From Suicoccus acidiformans (lineage in GTDB: Bacteria > Bacillota > Bacilli > Lactobacillales > Aerococcaceae), in the NCBI RefSeq assembly GCF_003546865.1, contig NZ_CP023434.1, positions 248,001 through 312,000 of the forward strand: a DNA stretch of 64,000 nt, given 5' to 3'. How positions within the stretch are numbered: the stretch's first letter is position 1; each line of letters starts with the position of its first letter. Positions 35,646 through 47,400 of this stretch are shown here, in pieces. A model generated the notes under the pieces. It saw nothing but the letters and a program-made list of their open reading frames with translations, made no database searches and was not told the origin of the DNA. The position numbers and the translations under genes were made by a program.

Positions 35646-36332
35646 ATGAGATTTATCTTTGGTTTAATCTTATCAGTAGCCGCCTTTGCGGTTGGGAAAT
35701 ATCTCTACAAACGGAGTGGGCAATTCTTCCTCTTTAATCCTCTGTTAGTAGCCACAGTCGTCGGAATCGGGCTATTATTGGTGGCAGATATACCTTACAG
35801 CGCTTATCAGCCAGGTGGAGACTTTATTTCTAGCTTTCTGCAGCCAGCTACTGTCGCCTTTGCGATTCCACTTTATAAACAAAGACACATTATTGCTAAA
35901 TATTGGCAGAAAATCCTTGTCATCCTAGTCTTAGGGCAAGCTCTATCCATGTTTGCCCTCGGGTCTTTGGCTAATCTGCTCAGCATTGATTCAGCCATTA
36001 CCGCATCGCTTATTACACAGCCTGCGACAACATCCATTGCTGTGCCAGTTACAGAAACTTTAGGAGGGATTGCCGGAATTACTGCCGCAGCGGTCGTATT
36101 GAATGCAGTAATTGTAGCAGCTATCGGCAAGACCTTCTTGAAACTATTGAATGTCGATGATCCAGTGATCAGTGGCCTAGCCCTTGGTATGGTCGGGCAC
36201 ACGATTGGGGCATCGATTGCCCTTGAAAGAGGGGAAGAAGAAGGCGCTATAGCCTCTGTGGCGATGGTTGCGTCAAGTGTGCTGACCGTTTTCGTAGCAC
36301 CTTTCATCGCTCAAGTGCTTGGCCTTATATAA
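35646..36332 (+). CDS. lrgB: LrgB/CidB membrane protein
   Basis: 228 aa, about seven membrane segments; family motifs FFLFNPLLVATVVGI, FLQPATVAFAIPLY, TTSIAVPVTETLGG and GMVGHTIGASIAL. The start is probably ATG 35646, nine bases from AAGGAAGG; ATG 35640 is in frame but too close. Obligate partner of LrgA. Confidence 0.92.
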   Translation: MRFIFGLILSVAAFAVGKYLYKRSGQFFLFNPLLVATVVGIGLLLVADIPYSAYQPGGDFISSFLQPATVAFAIPLYKQRHIIAKYWQKILVILVLGQALSMFALGSLANLLSIDSAITASLITQPATTSIAVPVTETLGGIAGITAAAVVLNAVIVAAIGKTFLKLLNVDDPVISGLALGMVGHTIGASIALERGEEEGAIASVAMVASSVLTVFVAPFIAQVLGLI

Positions 36333-36349
36333 AATTAAATACTAGACGT

Positions 36350-36380
36350 AAGGGAACTTATGATAAGTTTCCCTTTTTGT
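36350..36380 (+). terminator. terminator of lytSR-lrgAB
   Basis: AAGGGAACTTA pairs with TAAGTTTCCCTT (one bulge), then TTTTTG. Confidence 0.8.
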
Positions 36381-36798
36381 TTTGAGGAAGTATTGATTGG
36401 AGATATTCACTTTTTTTGGCTTGGAATTGTCAAGGTTTGAAGTGGCCTTTGAATTCTGAATCTCGCTAAGCAAAAATTGATAATTAAAAAGATGAAATTA
36501 TGGCGAGGCTTACTGCTAATAAAGCTAACATCTTCTTGCTTCTTTTCTGAACCTTGCCGAGTCAGCTATTTTACCTAGTAAAGCCGTGCAAAAAACAACC
36601 TATCTGTCCTGTTTTTAGAAAATAATGAAGGTATTTTTGATAATATTTGCAAGCAAATGAAGTTTCCGTGTTATTTTTAGGCAGTCTAAATTCTAATTTT
36701 ACATTAAATTTACATAATCTTTATATAGATTTTACAGTATGGTGTTACCATTATAGCGAATGTTTCATATATGTCATTCTTATAAATGGAGGTATACA
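36381..36798. other. long leader region before surface-protein gene
   Basis: About 420 bases without a gene. It is AT-rich near 36690-36760, with TTTACA at 36731 and TATAGC nearby that could form a promoter, and GGAGG at 36788. No operator or RNA element recognised. Confidence 0.4.
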
Positions 36799-39700
36799 AT
36801 GGTCAGTAAGAAAAACACATGGGTGAAAGCCCAGAAAGCCGGCACACCTGTGAAACATTACGGAATACGTAAGTTCAAGATGGGTGTGGCTTCTGTTGCC
36901 TTATTCTCAGGCCTCTTATTAGGTCAGATTGATGCGGTTCATGCTCAAGAAGCGGGTGTTGTAGACTCACCAGTAGTGGAAACGCCAGCACCAGCACCGG
37001 TAGAAAGCGAACCAAGCGTAGAAGTTGCACCGGCTGAGTCTGGCATAGAAGCACCAACAGAAACAGTCGTGGTGGATACGTTAACACCAGAAGAAGCGCC
37101 AGCCGAGACGCCGACGTCAACCGAAGCAGTCAACGAAACAACAGCTGGTGAAGTATTTACAAATGAACCAGCACCATCAAATACAGTTGAAACACCTGAA
37201 GTAGGATACAATGCTGAGATTGACCGCATTCTCGATCCAGTGCAAGCCAAGGAAGTGACGAATCCGTCTGTGAAGATGACGGTTATGTCTGATACCCATG
37301 TCTTGCCACGGGATCTTATTGCTGATACGCCAGAATACAATCTGTATTTAGATAGTGACCGCAAGTTATTGACGGAAAGTCAAGCGGTGAATGAACGTGC
37401 CTTCGACTTAGCGGAGGAGAATGGCAGTCGTGTTATCCTAATTCCTGGGGATTTAACGAAAGATGCAGAATTTCAAAGTCACCAATTTATCGCAGAACAA
37501 TTACAAAAGTTCGTAGACGCCGGAAGTGCAACCAATGCGGACCCACTTACGGAACGTCGCGTATTTGTAGTGCCTGGAAATCACGATATCAATAACGCCT
37601 ATGCCGTGAACTTCAATACAGAAACAGGCGTGGCAGAGCAATTGCCAATCTATACACCGAATGACTTTATAACTACTTACGGTGATTTGGTATATAACCG
37701 CAATGATGTGACGCTATTTAAAGATACAACGTATTTCCAAGACTATTTAGCTCAAGTCAATGCAGCACATCCTGATCGCCCAGTGGAGAACCAATACTAT
37801 GCCCATGGTTACACATCTTACGCGACACGTTTCGACTTAGCTGAACTTGGCAAGAACGGAGTTACAGTCATTGGCCTGGATACAGCTAACTACTCGGTAG
37901 ACGATACAGCGGGTGGTTATGACTATCAAGAAACGAATGGCTCTTTATCCTTGCCACAAGCTAAATGGATGATGGACATTTCTGAGCAAGCTCATAATCG
38001 CAATGATATTATTTTAGTGGCTAGTCATCATGCCTTCATTCCACATTTCTTAGAGCAAGAAACCTTACTTGCTCCTTATATCTTAGAAAATTGGGACACT
38101 CCATTTGTAGATCCAACAGATTTGCGCGTTGATGGCAAAAAACCTCGTGAGATTTTAGCCGATACGGGTGCTACTTACCTCTTTACAGGCCATATGCACG
38201 CTAATGATATCGCTAAATATGAACACAATGGCAATACCTTCTACGACATTGAAACAGGTTCGACGGTAACTTACCCATCTTCCATTCGTCATATCAAACT
38301 CGTGAATAATATCGATTCAAAAGACTCGGCCTATTCTTTAGAGAGCGTATCTCAACAAATCGGTGAAATTGTCTTTACGGACTTAAACGGTAATCAAATC
38401 GTCGTGCCTGATGTAACCGCCTATGGTTATGGTAACTTGATTACGCCTGAATTAGTTGCCGGTTTAGTGGACTACTACTTAGGTTTACCACAATATGAGA
38501 ACATTTCAACGGCACAATTGTTGCAAGAATTTGTGTTCCCGACAGTTGCCCAAGAGGATATTCCGCAAACGCTCGTGACGCAAATAAGTGCATTACTTGG
38601 AACCGAAGCAGCCCCGGCGGTGAATAACCAGAAAGTGGCAAACATTCCAGTAGTAGGAAGTATAGCAGTAACGGCCTTTTGGAATGAGGCGATTGCTCAA
38701 CAAACAGGTCGCCAATATGCAGGCCCTGGTGCGCAAATCAATATTTCTGTGAATAACGGTTCACCTTACGAGTATTTTGTCGCAGAAGATAATTTAGTAC
38801 CACTTCTTGGTAATTTAATGACTGATTTAGATGCAGCTGTCTTTAGTGACCGTGCACTACTGCGCGAACGTCTGACAAATCTTGCCGGTGACATCCTTAA
38901 TATGGAAGTAGCCCAAGACAATGGTCAAGTAAAGACCGTAACAGACTTAGCGAATTATGCTTACACTTCTTACTTAGAAGGAAATGAAACGCAGCCGCAA
39001 TGGGTTGCAGATTCTATTGATTTACTTGCGAATCGTGGTGGTGAATTTGCCCAAAATCTAATCACAGCCGTGAAGGGAACCTTAGATCCTATTGTGCAGG
39101 ATATTGCGACACAATTAGTCTATGATCCAACAGTTCCTCAATTTTTCGAGCCAGTTAGAACTTATGGTTTCTTTAATGGTGGTTTAATTGCTTCAACAAT
39201 TGAATCTACAGTGAATAGCACCCTCGGTGCTAATGTTGGTGAAACGTTAACCAGTGTAGGGGTGACTTCTGTGTCTGACTTATTAAGTCAAGCAGTGGCT
39301 GATCCAACGGCCCAAGGCATCATTAATAACTTGACAGGTCTACTTGCCAATGTTGTGGATGGCATGACGAATGAGCATGTCGTTGGTTACGAAGACTATG
39401 CTTTCCCAGAGGACCACAATGTACTATTGGTGACGGACTTAAATAAGGCTCAAGAAGGAATAATGGCTGGTTTACAAGTGGCTAATCCAACCCTTGTAAA
39501 CTTTGCTATCAACCAAGTAGATCAACCGATAAGTAATGTCACTCTCTATATTAACCAAGTTGCAAGTCCTGTCACACCTGTACAAAATGGAGCTGTTTAT
39601 AGCTTCACACTTGATCATGACCTGGTCAATCAAGACGAAGTGCGTGTCTACTTCACAGTTGCTAATCCAGTTTCTGTAGTAGAAGGATTAGATAATCAAA

Positions 39701-41037
39701 TCAGCTTGCGGACAGAACCAGTTGTCGTAAGCTATGCAGAAACGACAATCTCTTTCGACGAAGTGATTATAGAAGACCCAACCTTATCGGCAGGTATAAG
39801 TATTATAGAGGTAGCAGGGGTTGATGGATATAGACGTTCAATTGTAGAAAAGGTTGGCGAAAATGGAACAATCCGTACAATAGAAACGGTTCTAGAAGAG
39901 GTGGCCCCAGTTACCCAAGAAGTACACGTAGGTACATTGGTTATCGATCCACAACCGGAACCAGAACCGACTCCAGAGCCGGATCCACAGCCAGAGCCGG
40001 AACCACAACCAAAGCCGACTCCAGAACCAGAACCAGATCCACAACCGGAACCAATGCCAGAGCCACAACCGGAACCAGAACCGACACCAGAGCCGGATCC
40101 ACAGCCAGAGCCAACACCAGAGCCTGAACCGACACCGGAACCAGATCCAGAGTCAGAGCCTGAGCCGCAACCGGAACCAATGCCAGAGCCGGAACCGCAA
40201 CCAGAACCGACACCAGAGCCAGAACCACAACCGGAACCTACTCCAGAACCTGAGCCAGAACCACAGCCAGAGCCGGATCTGCAACCAGAACCGACACCAG
40301 AACCGGAGCCGCAACCGGAACCGACACCAGAGCCGGATCCACAACCGGAACCGACACCAGAGCCAGATCCACAACCGGAACCTACTCCAGAACCAGATCC
40401 AGAACCACAGCCAGAGCCGGAACCGACACCTATTCCAGCACCAACTTCTGGAACAACTGGTAGTACTGGAGCGCAAACAGATGGCAGCGTGTCAGGTAAT
40501 CAAGGAACAACTGGCTCTCAAGTACCAGGTACTAACTTGACGCCTACAAGGCCAAGTTTCTCTGAACCTGCTACAGCTACTAAACCGGTAGTGCCAGCGG
40601 TTACTAGACCAAGTCGTACAGATAATAGCCAACCGATTCTTGTACAAGGGCGTGTTATAGTAACACCGCTGGAAGTGACGGCACCAATCGTACTTGCTGA
40701 TGGTCAAATCATTGAGATTTTCGAGTTGTTTAAATTAGATTTTGTTAATGCTGACGATGTCACCGTACTACCGAGTAGAGCAGTTGAAATTCGTGTGCCA
40801 TTCGATACGGACAAGAAAGTTGCTCGAGTGTACTTGGTAGACGACAACATGGATGTCATTGAAGAAATCACAGATTTCGAAATGATTGATGGACACGTTG
40901 TGTTCTATCATGACACCATGGCAAATGTCGCAATTGTTTACGAAGAAGATTTAGTTGCTACAAGCAGTATTGCTCCGTTACTTGCAATCGCAAGCATAAG
41001 TGTGGGCGCAGGTATCGGACGTCGCAAAGAAGACTAA
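36799..41037 (+). CDS. giant surface metallophosphoesterase with Pro/Glu repeats, no LPXTG
   Basis: 1412 aa from ATG 36799 (GGAGGTATACA upstream). YSIRK-variant signal [16 protein letters not shown] (~27-42), cleavage near VHAQE. An acidic Pro/Thr/Glu stretch is followed by a calcineurin-like phosphoesterase (~155-490) with all five blocks: SDTH, PGDLTKD, PGNHD, ASHHAF, TGHMHA. Then comes ~560 aa of helical/beta sequence, a ~160-aa PEP/PQP/PTP repeat, a ~130-aa C-terminal domain and a hydrophobic helix ending GRRKED. The C-terminal hydrophobic-plus-basic tail resembles a sorting signal, but LPXTG or a near variant is absent, so it may be membrane-anchored. The substrate may be nucleotides, cyclic nucleotides or phosphodiesters; unknown. 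Confidence 0.88.
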   Translation: MVSKKNTWVKAQKAGTPVKHYGIRKFKMGVASVALFSGLLLGQIDAVHAQEAGVVDSPVVETPAPAPVESEPSVEVAPAESGIEAPTETVVVDTLTPEEAPAETPTSTEAVNETTAGEVFTNEPAPSNTVETPEVGYNAEIDRILDPVQAKEVTNPSVKMTVMSDTHVLPRDLIADTPEYNLYLDSDRKLLTESQAVNERAFDLAEENGSRVILIPGDLTKDAEFQSHQFIAEQLQKFVDAGSATNADPLTERRVFVVPGNHDINNAYAVNFNTETGVAEQLPIYTPNDFITTYGDLVYNRNDVTLFKDTTYFQDYLAQVNAAHPDRPVENQYYAHGYTSYATRFDLAELGKNGVTVIGLDTANYSVDDTAGGYDYQETNGSLSLPQAKWMMDISEQAHNRNDIILVASHHAFIPHFLEQETLLAPYILENWDTPFVDPTDLRVDGKKPREILADTGATYLFTGHMHANDIAKYEHNGNTFYDIETGSTVTYPSSIRHIKLVNNIDSKDSAYSLESVSQQIGEIVFTDLNGNQIVVPDVTAYGYGNLITPELVAGLVDYYLGLPQYENISTAQLLQEFVFPTVAQEDIPQTLVTQISALLGTEAAPAVNNQKVANIPVVGSIAVTAFWNEAIAQQTGRQYAGPGAQINISVNNGSPYEYFVAEDNLVPLLGNLMTDLDAAVFSDRALLRERLTNLAGDILNMEVAQDNGQVKTVTDLANYAYTSYLEGNETQPQWVADSIDLLANRGGEFAQNLITAVKGTLDPIVQDIATQLVYDPTVPQFFEPVRTYGFFNGGLIASTIESTVNSTLGANVGETLTSVGVTSVSDLLSQAVADPTAQGIINNLTGLLANVVDGMTNEHVVGYEDYAFPEDHNVLLVTDLNKAQEGIMAGLQVANPTLVNFAINQVDQPISNVTLYINQVASPVTPVQNGAVYSFTLDHDLVNQDEVRVYFTVANPVSVVEGLDNQISLRTEPVVVSYAETTISFDEVIIEDPTLSAGISIIEVAGVDGYRRSIVEKVGENGTIRTIETVLEEVAPVTQEVHVGTLVIDPQPEPEPTPEPDPQPEPEPQPKPTPEPEPDPQPEPMPEPQPEPEPTPEPDPQPEPTPEPEPTPEPDPESEPEPQPEPMPEPEPQPEPTPEPEPQPEPTPEPEPEPQPEPDLQPEPTPEPEPQPEPTPEPDPQPEPTPEPDPQPEPTPEPDPEPQPEPEPTPIPAPTSGTTGSTGAQTDGSVSGNQGTTGSQVPGTNLTPTRPSFSEPATATKPVVPAVTRPSRTDNSQPILVQGRVIVTPLEVTAPIVLADGQIIEIFELFKLDFVNADDVTVLPSRAVEIRVPFDTDKKVARVYLVDDNMDVIEEITDFEMIDGHVVFYHDTMANVAIVYEEDLVATSSIAPLLAIASISVGAGIGRRKED
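39949..40434 (+). repeat. Pro-Glu-rich tandem repeat in surface protein
   Basis: Degenerate 6-base (PE/PQ/PD/PT dipeptide) units coding for [16 protein letters not shown]-like sequence over ~160 residues. Codons vary (CCA/CCG/CCT, GAA/GAG), so the repeat is old or maintained by protein-level selection. Likely a rigid wall-spanning stalk; prone to length change. Confidence 0.9.
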
Positions 41038-41081
41038 TGATTTAAGTAGGCTCTCGCCGACTAACTTATAAGTCACGCTAT

Positions 41082-41122
41082 AAACGCTTAGAATGTTGAA
41101 TCGACAGCATTCTAAGCGTTTT
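41082..41122 (+). terminator. terminator of surface-protein gene
   Basis: AAACGCTTAGAATG pairs perfectly with CATTCTAAGCGTTT around a 12-base loop, ending TTTTG. The next 262 bases (41123-41384) hold no gene other than the leader of the small membrane protein. Confidence 0.9.
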
Positions 41123-41384
41123 GTATTTATCTTGGCAGGATCTAAGCTCGCTTTAATTTAAACTTCTCTGAAATTATACACCTCAATGAATATCATTATT
41201 ACTGAACGTTGATACGACTGTATTTTTCAGCATAGTTGTATAATTATGTATTGCAGGTCAGTGCTATAAAATAGCGGAAATTTACGCTTTAATTAGCAGA
41301 TTGAAATTGCCTGAGTAACTTTCTATTATGTGTAATGACAACTGTGTTAGACTATGGGAGAACCTTAAGAAAGGAGGAGTGCCG

Positions 41385-41744
41385 ATGCAAGCAAATATTC
41401 GCAGAACAGCTATCTATCTCATAGCCCTTGCTGTAATCTTTGCGGTAGTTGTCCCGCTGACGAGTCACTGGACACCGGGACAGAAGGGGTTACTTCATGG
41501 GGGAATTTCGTTTTTATTTTTCTTCTTAATTTTCTTTGTGTGGAGTAGCTTTCGCCAAGTGTCCTGGCAGAAATTAGCCTGGACGATTGGAATTTTGTTA
41601 GCGATGGGGCTGATTCTACCTTGGGCGATTGCTTTAGTAAGTCCCTTGCCAACAATCCTTAAGGGACTGTTGCATCTGATTGTTGTAGCAGCTTTCCTAG
41701 TAGGAATCATCTATGTTTGGCGCGATCCATTGAAATGGCGTTAA
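41385..41744 (+). CDS. small membrane protein, unknown
   Basis: 119 aa, about four transmembrane helices (~8-25, ~35-55, ~62-82, ~88-108) with basic ends. The start was set at ATG 41385 because AAGGAGG lies seven bases upstream; an upstream in-frame start has no ribosome binding site. No family recognised. Single gene. Confidence 0.7.
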   Translation: MQANIRRTAIYLIALAVIFAVVVPLTSHWTPGQKGLLHGGISFLFFFLIFFVWSSFRQVSWQKLAWTIGILLAMGLILPWAIALVSPLPTILKGLLHLIVVAAFLVGIIYVWRDPLKWR

Positions 41745-41757
41745 TTTAAGTTAAGTC

Positions 41758-41798
41758 AACCTCGTTCAAGCCACTTAATTGAGCTTGAACGAGGTTTT
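41758..41798. terminator. bidirectional terminator
   Basis: AACCTCGTTCAAG pairs with CTTGAACGAGGTT (13 bp), with T-tracts on both sides; shared by the membrane-protein gene and the convergent tetR gene. Confidence 0.85.
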
Positions 41799-41800
41799 AA

Positions 41801-42358
41801 CTATTTGTAGAGATCTAATAAGGGGGAATTCTGTGGGATGGCATCTCCTTGAATAAGGTTGGACAGTAAATCAGCTAAATCGTCGGGGGGTAAGTCGTAA
41901 TCTTGTTGAATCCACTCAATCATCACATTATAAGTAAGGCCAATGATGCCACGGATGCGGTAGCGGTCTGTATTGAGAGTTTGTGCAGTATCGAAGATGT
42001 CATTCAAGTAGCGCAGCACATAATTACGTTGTTCTCCGGAGAGAATTGTTTGCAGGAAATGTTGATGCTGATAGAGAAAGTGGAAGAGCTTGGACCAGAA
42101 TAAATCTAATTTGCCTTGAACGATATAAGTGCCCCCTTGGTTGAGAATTTCTTGGAAGAAGTGGTGGATAATCTCATAGAAAAGCTCTTCTAAAGAGGCG
42201 TAATGTCGGTAATAGGTCATGCGCGATACCCCAGCGCGCTCGGTAAGTTGGGTAATTGTAATTTCATCAAAAGGGGTGCTTTCTAAAAGTTGTAATAACG
42301 CCGTCTGTAAGGCTTCTTGACTCAGTTGCTTGCCTTGTTGATTCGTGGTAAGGGTCAT
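41801..42358 (-). CDS. TetR-family regulator
   Basis: 185 aa. N-terminal HTH (FDEITITQLTERAGVSRMTYYRHYASLEELFYE) is classic TetR; the C-terminal ligand-binding half resembles the DhaS-like subgroup. It is divergent from the methyltransferase-ABC operon, and palindromes lie in the shared intergenic space, so it probably represses itself and that operon. The inducer may be an export substrate. Confidence 0.9.
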   Translation of the reverse strand: MTLTTNQQGKQLSQEALQTALLQLLESTPFDEITITQLTERAGVSRMTYYRHYASLEELFYEIIHHFFQEILNQGGTYIVQGKLDLFWSKLFHFLYQHQHFLQTILSGEQRNYVLRYLNDIFDTAQTLNTDRYRIRGIIGLTYNVMIEWIQQDYDLPPDDLADLLSNLIQGDAIPQNSPLLDLYK

Positions 42359-42396
42359 TGGGAAGTTGCTCCTTTCTGATGTTTCAAAAGCCTCGC

Positions 42397-42461
42397 ATGT
42401 GTCACATCTAGTGGCTTTTTGGTTGCAGATACAAAGCTTTAGATGTTACTATTGTAACATC
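42397..42461. promoter_or_regulatory. TetR operators and divergent promoter region
   Basis: GATGTTAC-TATT-GTAACATC is a perfect 8+8 dyad at 42442-42461. It covers the TACTAT (42447) of a probable rightward promoter with TTGCAG at 42423. A related smaller dyad, ATGTG-T-CACAT, lies at 42397-42407 on the tetR side. Confidence 0.65.
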
Positions 42462-42485
42462 AAATAGTATAGAAGGATTAAAAAG

Positions 42486-43676
42486 ATGCGTGAATTTCAT
42501 TTAAAAAAACAAGCAACTCAGCGAGTTAAAGCAGGAGAACGCTTATTATTGGCTGAAGATATTCAAGAAACAGGGGCAGAGGACTTACCAGAAGGTGAAA
42601 GTATCCTCCTTTGGGGTTTCGATAAGCAGTATGCAGGCAAGGCTCTGATTGCACGCCAACAAAAAGGCCTCGGCTGGTTGTACACCGTTGAAGCAGATGG
42701 TGATTGGAGTCGGATGTTTGTAGATGAGAGAGTGAAACTTGCCTACAACAAACGAGCGGCGCTTTTCGGATCTAAGGAGACGACGGCTTTTCGTTTAATC
42801 AATGGTGAAGGGGATCAAATTCCGGGTGTGACGGTTGATTGGTATGCAGGTTTTCTGCAAATTAATTGGTATTCCCAAGGTATTTATGCCTTTCGTGAAT
42901 GGATTTTCGAAGCCTTACAGACTTTACCGATACATATTCTGGGGATTTATGAGACCCAGCGTTTCGGCCAGCTGAAGGTAGCTGAGGCAGTACGCCATAC
43001 ATGGGGCGAGGAAGCAGAGAAGCCCCACCTCATCCAGGAGAATGGGGTGACATATGCCACGTATTTAGGTGAGGATTGGATGACCGGTATTTTCCTTGAT
43101 CAGCGGGAAGTGCGAAACTTCGTCAAGCAACAAGCCAAGGCTTTGACGGTATTGAATTTATTCAGCTATACAGGCGCCTTCTCCGTTGCAGCAGAAATGG
43201 GTGGAGCAGCAAAGACGATAAGTGTAGATGTAGCCAACCGCTCACTAGATTTGACCGAAGAGCAGTTTGCGGTCAATCATCTTGAACGAAACCAAGAGGT
43301 GCGAGAAATTCGGGTCATGGATGTATTTGATTACATTCGTTATGCGAAGCGTCATGGCTTGAAATTTGATATGGTGATTTGTGATCCGCCAAGTTTTGCA
43401 CGGACTAAGCAATATACGTTTAGCGCCCGTCAAGATTACGCCCAACTTGCTGAAGATTTATTTGCCTTAACTGAAGTAGGTGGAATGACCATTCTATCAA
43501 CAAATCATAGTGGCTATCCTCAGGATGCGTTTCGAGAGGATTTACGTATGGCAGCTGAGCGCAGTGTTGCGCAAGTTCATCTTTTGCAACAATTTGGCTT
43601 GCCGGAAGATTTCCAGACAACTGCCGATGCAACGAGTCAATATTTAAAAGTGATGGCCTATTATCGCAGTCATTAA
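42486..43676 (+). CDS. RlmI-like class I rRNA (cytosine) methyltransferase
   Basis: 396 aa. N-terminal PUA-like domain (~1-75), a middle EEHEE-type domain, and a C-terminal Rossmann methyltransferase with the SAM loop FSYTGAFSVAAEMGGA and catalytic-site block VICDPPSFARTK. Matches the RlmI family that methylates 23S rRNA C1962. First gene behind the TetR operator, 12 bases before the ABC ATPase. Confidence 0.88.
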   Translation: MREFHLKKQATQRVKAGERLLLAEDIQETGAEDLPEGESILLWGFDKQYAGKALIARQQKGLGWLYTVEADGDWSRMFVDERVKLAYNKRAALFGSKETTAFRLINGEGDQIPGVTVDWYAGFLQINWYSQGIYAFREWIFEALQTLPIHILGIYETQRFGQLKVAEAVRHTWGEEAEKPHLIQENGVTYATYLGEDWMTGIFLDQREVRNFVKQQAKALTVLNLFSYTGAFSVAAEMGGAAKTISVDVANRSLDLTEEQFAVNHLERNQEVREIRVMDVFDYIRYAKRHGLKFDMVICDPPSFARTKQYTFSARQDYAQLAEDLFALTEVGGMTILSTNHSGYPQDAFREDLRMAAERSVAQVHLLQQFGLPEDFQTTADATSQYLKVMAYYRSH

Positions 43677-43688
43677 GGAGGTGAGGAG

Positions 43689-44390
43689 ATGAGTTATATC
43701 GAGCTCCGAAATATTGTCAAAACATATCGAAACGGGGACACCCTAACTCATGCTAACGACGGAGTGACTTTTGCCGTGGAAGAAGGAGAGTTTGCGGTGA
43801 TGTTGGGCCCGTCAGGTGCAGGCAAATCAACTACGATGAATATTCTTGGTGGAATGGATCAGCCAACCTCAGGGGATATTATTGTAGACGGGGAGAACAT
43901 TGCAGCATATTCAAATGAGGAGCTGACACGTTTCCGCCGTTATCAAATTGGCTTTGTCTTCCAAAATTATAATCTTGTTCCCAATCTAACAGCTAAGGAA
44001 AATGTGGATCTAGCTATTCAAATTTCAGATAGTTCAGCCGATGCGCTGGAAGTTCTAGAACGATGTGGCCTTGCCCACCGAGCAGATAATTTCCCAGCCC
44101 AGTTATCCGGCGGAGAGCAGCAAAGGGTTTCCATTGCGCGAGCTATTGCCAGCCAGCCGAAGTTACTTTTAGCCGATGAGCCGACAGGCGCTTTGGATAA
44201 TGAGACAGGTCAACAGATTCTGAAACTTTTGCAGGATACGTGCCGCCAATACGGTACCACCGTGATTGTTATTACCCATAATGCGACGATTTCAGAAATG
44301 GCTGACCGGGTAATTCGTATTAATAATGGGAAAGTAGCATCGGTGGAGATGAATGAAGCCCCGAAAGCTGTAGAGGAGATTCATTGGTAG
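43689..44390 (+). CDS. ABC transporter ATP-binding protein (MacB/LolD type)
   Basis: 233 aa with Walker [11 protein letters not shown]-loop [10 protein letters not shown], signature LSGGEQQR, Walker [13 protein letters not shown] and the H-loop VITHN. The LolD/MacB-type pattern goes with FtsX-like permeases such as the one encoded next. AAGGAGGTGAGG lies upstream. Confidence 0.95.
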   Translation: MSYIELRNIVKTYRNGDTLTHANDGVTFAVEEGEFAVMLGPSGAGKSTTMNILGGMDQPTSGDIIVDGENIAAYSNEELTRFRRYQIGFVFQNYNLVPNLTAKENVDLAIQISDSSADALEVLERCGLAHRADNFPAQLSGGEQQRVSIARAIASQPKLLLADEPTGALDNETGQQILKLLQDTCRQYGTTVIVITHNATISEMADRVIRINNGKVASVEMNEAPKAVEEIHW

Positions 44391-44405
44391 AGAGGAAGTG
44401 ATGAA

Positions 44406-47400
44406 ATGAATGCTACGGTATGGAAGGATAATTTAAGAGCCATCCGCAAGTCATTGCCTCGCTTCATGTCGATCTTGGTTATTATTCTACTCGGGGTTGC
44501 CTTCTTCATAGGGATTCGCATGTCTGGACCGTCAATGTTGGAGACAGCGGCGACTTATTTTGACAAATATAATATGCCTGATGGGGTGGTCCGCAGTACC
44601 TATGGGCTAGACGGTGAGGATACGGAGGCTTTGGCGAAGGTGTCAGGTATGACTTGGAAGCCGATGCAGACGGTTCAAACGTCGATTATGCCTGGGAGTG
44701 AAACGGCCAAATTATTTGCCTATGATGGCGATCTACAGACGGCTTTCTATCGCGTTGTCGATGGCCGACTTCCTGAGGGTAGCGGTGAAATCGCTCTGGA
44801 CAGTAAGTATTTAGATATGCTCAATCCGGATTCAGCTTCCCCGATTTATATTGGTTCAATCGTTGAGGTGAGCGAGGAAGATGTGGCGAAGGCTGATGAG
44901 GAGCCGAGCGTGCCCAAGTTGACACGCGGGAAATACCGGGTGGTTGGCTTCGTCGAGAGTCCTTTGTATTATGAGCGTACAAGCCGTGGAACGGATGAAG
45001 TGACGGTTTTCGGGGTCGTATCTGCCGATGATATGCTGGGTGAATTATACACGGAAGCTTATTACTGGGCAGATGCAACTGGGGGTTTACAAGCTTTTAG
45101 TGAGACCTACGAGAAGCGCATGGCCGAAGTAGGCGGTCAGATAGAAGAGGCGATTAAAGGTCGTCCTGCCTTGCGCCTGGCAAGTCTGAGAGCCGATTTG
45201 GATGAGAGGATTGCAACAGCTACCTCGGAAATTTCTTCGGCCTACCTTGAACTAGATGATGGTCAAGAGACTCTCGATGAGACTCAAGCTGAACTTGAAG
45301 AGGCGGAAGCTTCCTATGAGGAAGGTTTGCGGGACTTGGAGCGCGGCCGAGAGGAGCTAGCATCCGCCCAGGAAGCATATGAGTCGGGGCTGACTGAATT
45401 TGAATCTGGCCAAGAAGCCTTGCAGGCTGGGGAAGCAGAACTGGCTAAAGCAGAAGCGGACTATCAAGCTGGACTGGAAAGTTATGAAGCAGGCCAGGCG
45501 AATTACCAAGCAGAAATGCAACAAGCTGAAGCAGATTATCAGGCAGGCCTAGCCGCCTTGGAAGCTGGCAAGCAAGAGTTAGCCACAAGTCGTCAACAAT
45601 TAGAGGCGAGTGAGGCGGCCTATCAAGCAGCGCTCAGCCAGTTGCCTGATGGAACAACTTTGGATAGTCTAAAAGCATTGGCCGCCGATTTAAGCCGACA
45701 AAAAGAGACATTAACCAAGCAAAAGGATGCCTTATTAGCCCAGCTAAATCCTGAGGCGAATCAAGGTGAAGGTACGAACGAGGCCTTAGCCGAGCAAATT
45801 GCCGCTTTGGTCGCCGAGCAAAATTCTTTAGAAGTAAGGCTTACTGACATCAATCAACAATTAGCAGAAGTGACAGACGCCATAGCTACCCGTGACACTT
45901 TATTAGCTGAACACTCAGCTTTAGTTGCTAATTACAGTCAATACGAAGCCCAGATGGCTGATTTATTAAGTCAACAAAGCCAAGCAACGGAGACAAACTT
46001 GCAAGTAGAATTGGCTGAGCGTATTCGTCAGTTGGAAGGGCAGATGGGCGAAGTGAGCCAAGCTTTGGCCTCAGTCAATGGCCAGTTAGCCAACTACGAA
46101 ACGATTGATTCGACTTATGACGCCTTGGTAGCTGAGCAAGCGACTATTGAAACTGACTTAGCCAGCAATCAAGAACAACAAGCGGCTTTGACAAATAACA
46201 CCACTTCAGCAGGCGAGGTTGGGGCCGAGGTCCCAATTCAAGCACAGTTAGAGGCCTTAGAAGAAGGGCTGGCAACCATTGAAGCGCAATTGGCACCTAT
46301 TCAGGAATTGTTGACCGGCCAAGAAGAGTTAGCAGCAGGTTGGGCAGCTTATGAAGCTGGACTCGCTCAAAGCCAACAAGCTGAACAGGAACTTAAGGCT
46401 GGTCGCCAAGCCCTTGAAAGTGGTCGTCTGGAAGGGCAGGCTGCCCTCGATCAAGCCTATGCCGAATTAGAAGCCGGTCGGGTGCAATTAGCCGATGGTC
46501 GCCAAGAAGTTCAAGCGAATCGAGCGCGGCTTCAAGAAGCCCAAGCTGAACTTGCATCAGCTCAAAGTGAACTAGCGTCGGGTCAACGAGAGTTAGCGGA
46601 CGCTGAGCAGGAACTTGAGGATGGGCGGCTTGAGTTGGATGATGGCTGGGCCGAGTGGCGGGACGGGCAGGAAACTTACCGCAGTGAGCGCGAGGAGGCT
46701 TTAGCCGATTTACAAGAAGCCGAAGATGCGTTGGAAGGAGCCAGAAAGCAGCGCGCTGATTTAGTGGAGCCAACTTATATTGTGAATCAGCGATCGGATT
46801 TGAGTACATATTCGGGAATTCGTGATAATAGTCAGCAGTTAGATGCCATCAGCAATGTCTTCCCGGTCATTTTCTTTGCAATTGCGATTCTAGTGACCTT
46901 TACTACCGTTCAACGTATGGTCAATGAAGAGCGTAATTACATGGGGACGATGGAACAATTAGGTTATGACAACCATGTGATTATCTCCAAGTTTGTCACT
47001 TATGCTGGACTTGCAGCGGTAATTGGAACGATTCTGGGTCTCATTGCAGGGCATCTTGTGTTCCCACCAGTTATTCTAGGTGCGTATAATTCCTTATATT
47101 ATTTCGGCGAGATGGCAATAGCAAGTTCGCCGATGTGGAACGGAATAGTTGCGCTAATTGCCTTGGCAACAGCATTTGTGCCGGCTATTATGACGCCTTT
47201 AAATAAGCTGCAAACGGCACCCGCCAATTTACTCCGCCCTGAACCGCCACGCTCGGGTAAGAAGATATTTCTTGAGCGTTTCCCAGCAATTTGGAACCGG
47301 CTGAGTTTCGACCGGAAGATGACCTTCCGCAATTTACTGCGCTATAAGGGCCGGAACAGTATGACCCTGTTAGGCGTGTTAGGTTGTAGTATGTTGATTG

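Noticed and set aside
39941-40476. Open frames antisense to the Pro/Glu repeat
   Set aside because: Low-complexity shadows of the surface-protein repeat.
40900-41037. LPXTG sorting motif at the end of the surface protein
   Set aside because: Looked for LPXTG and near variants before the terminal hydrophobic helix; none found.
44821-45078. Frames opposite the FtsX-type permease
   Set aside because: Shadows of the large coding sequence with no start signals.
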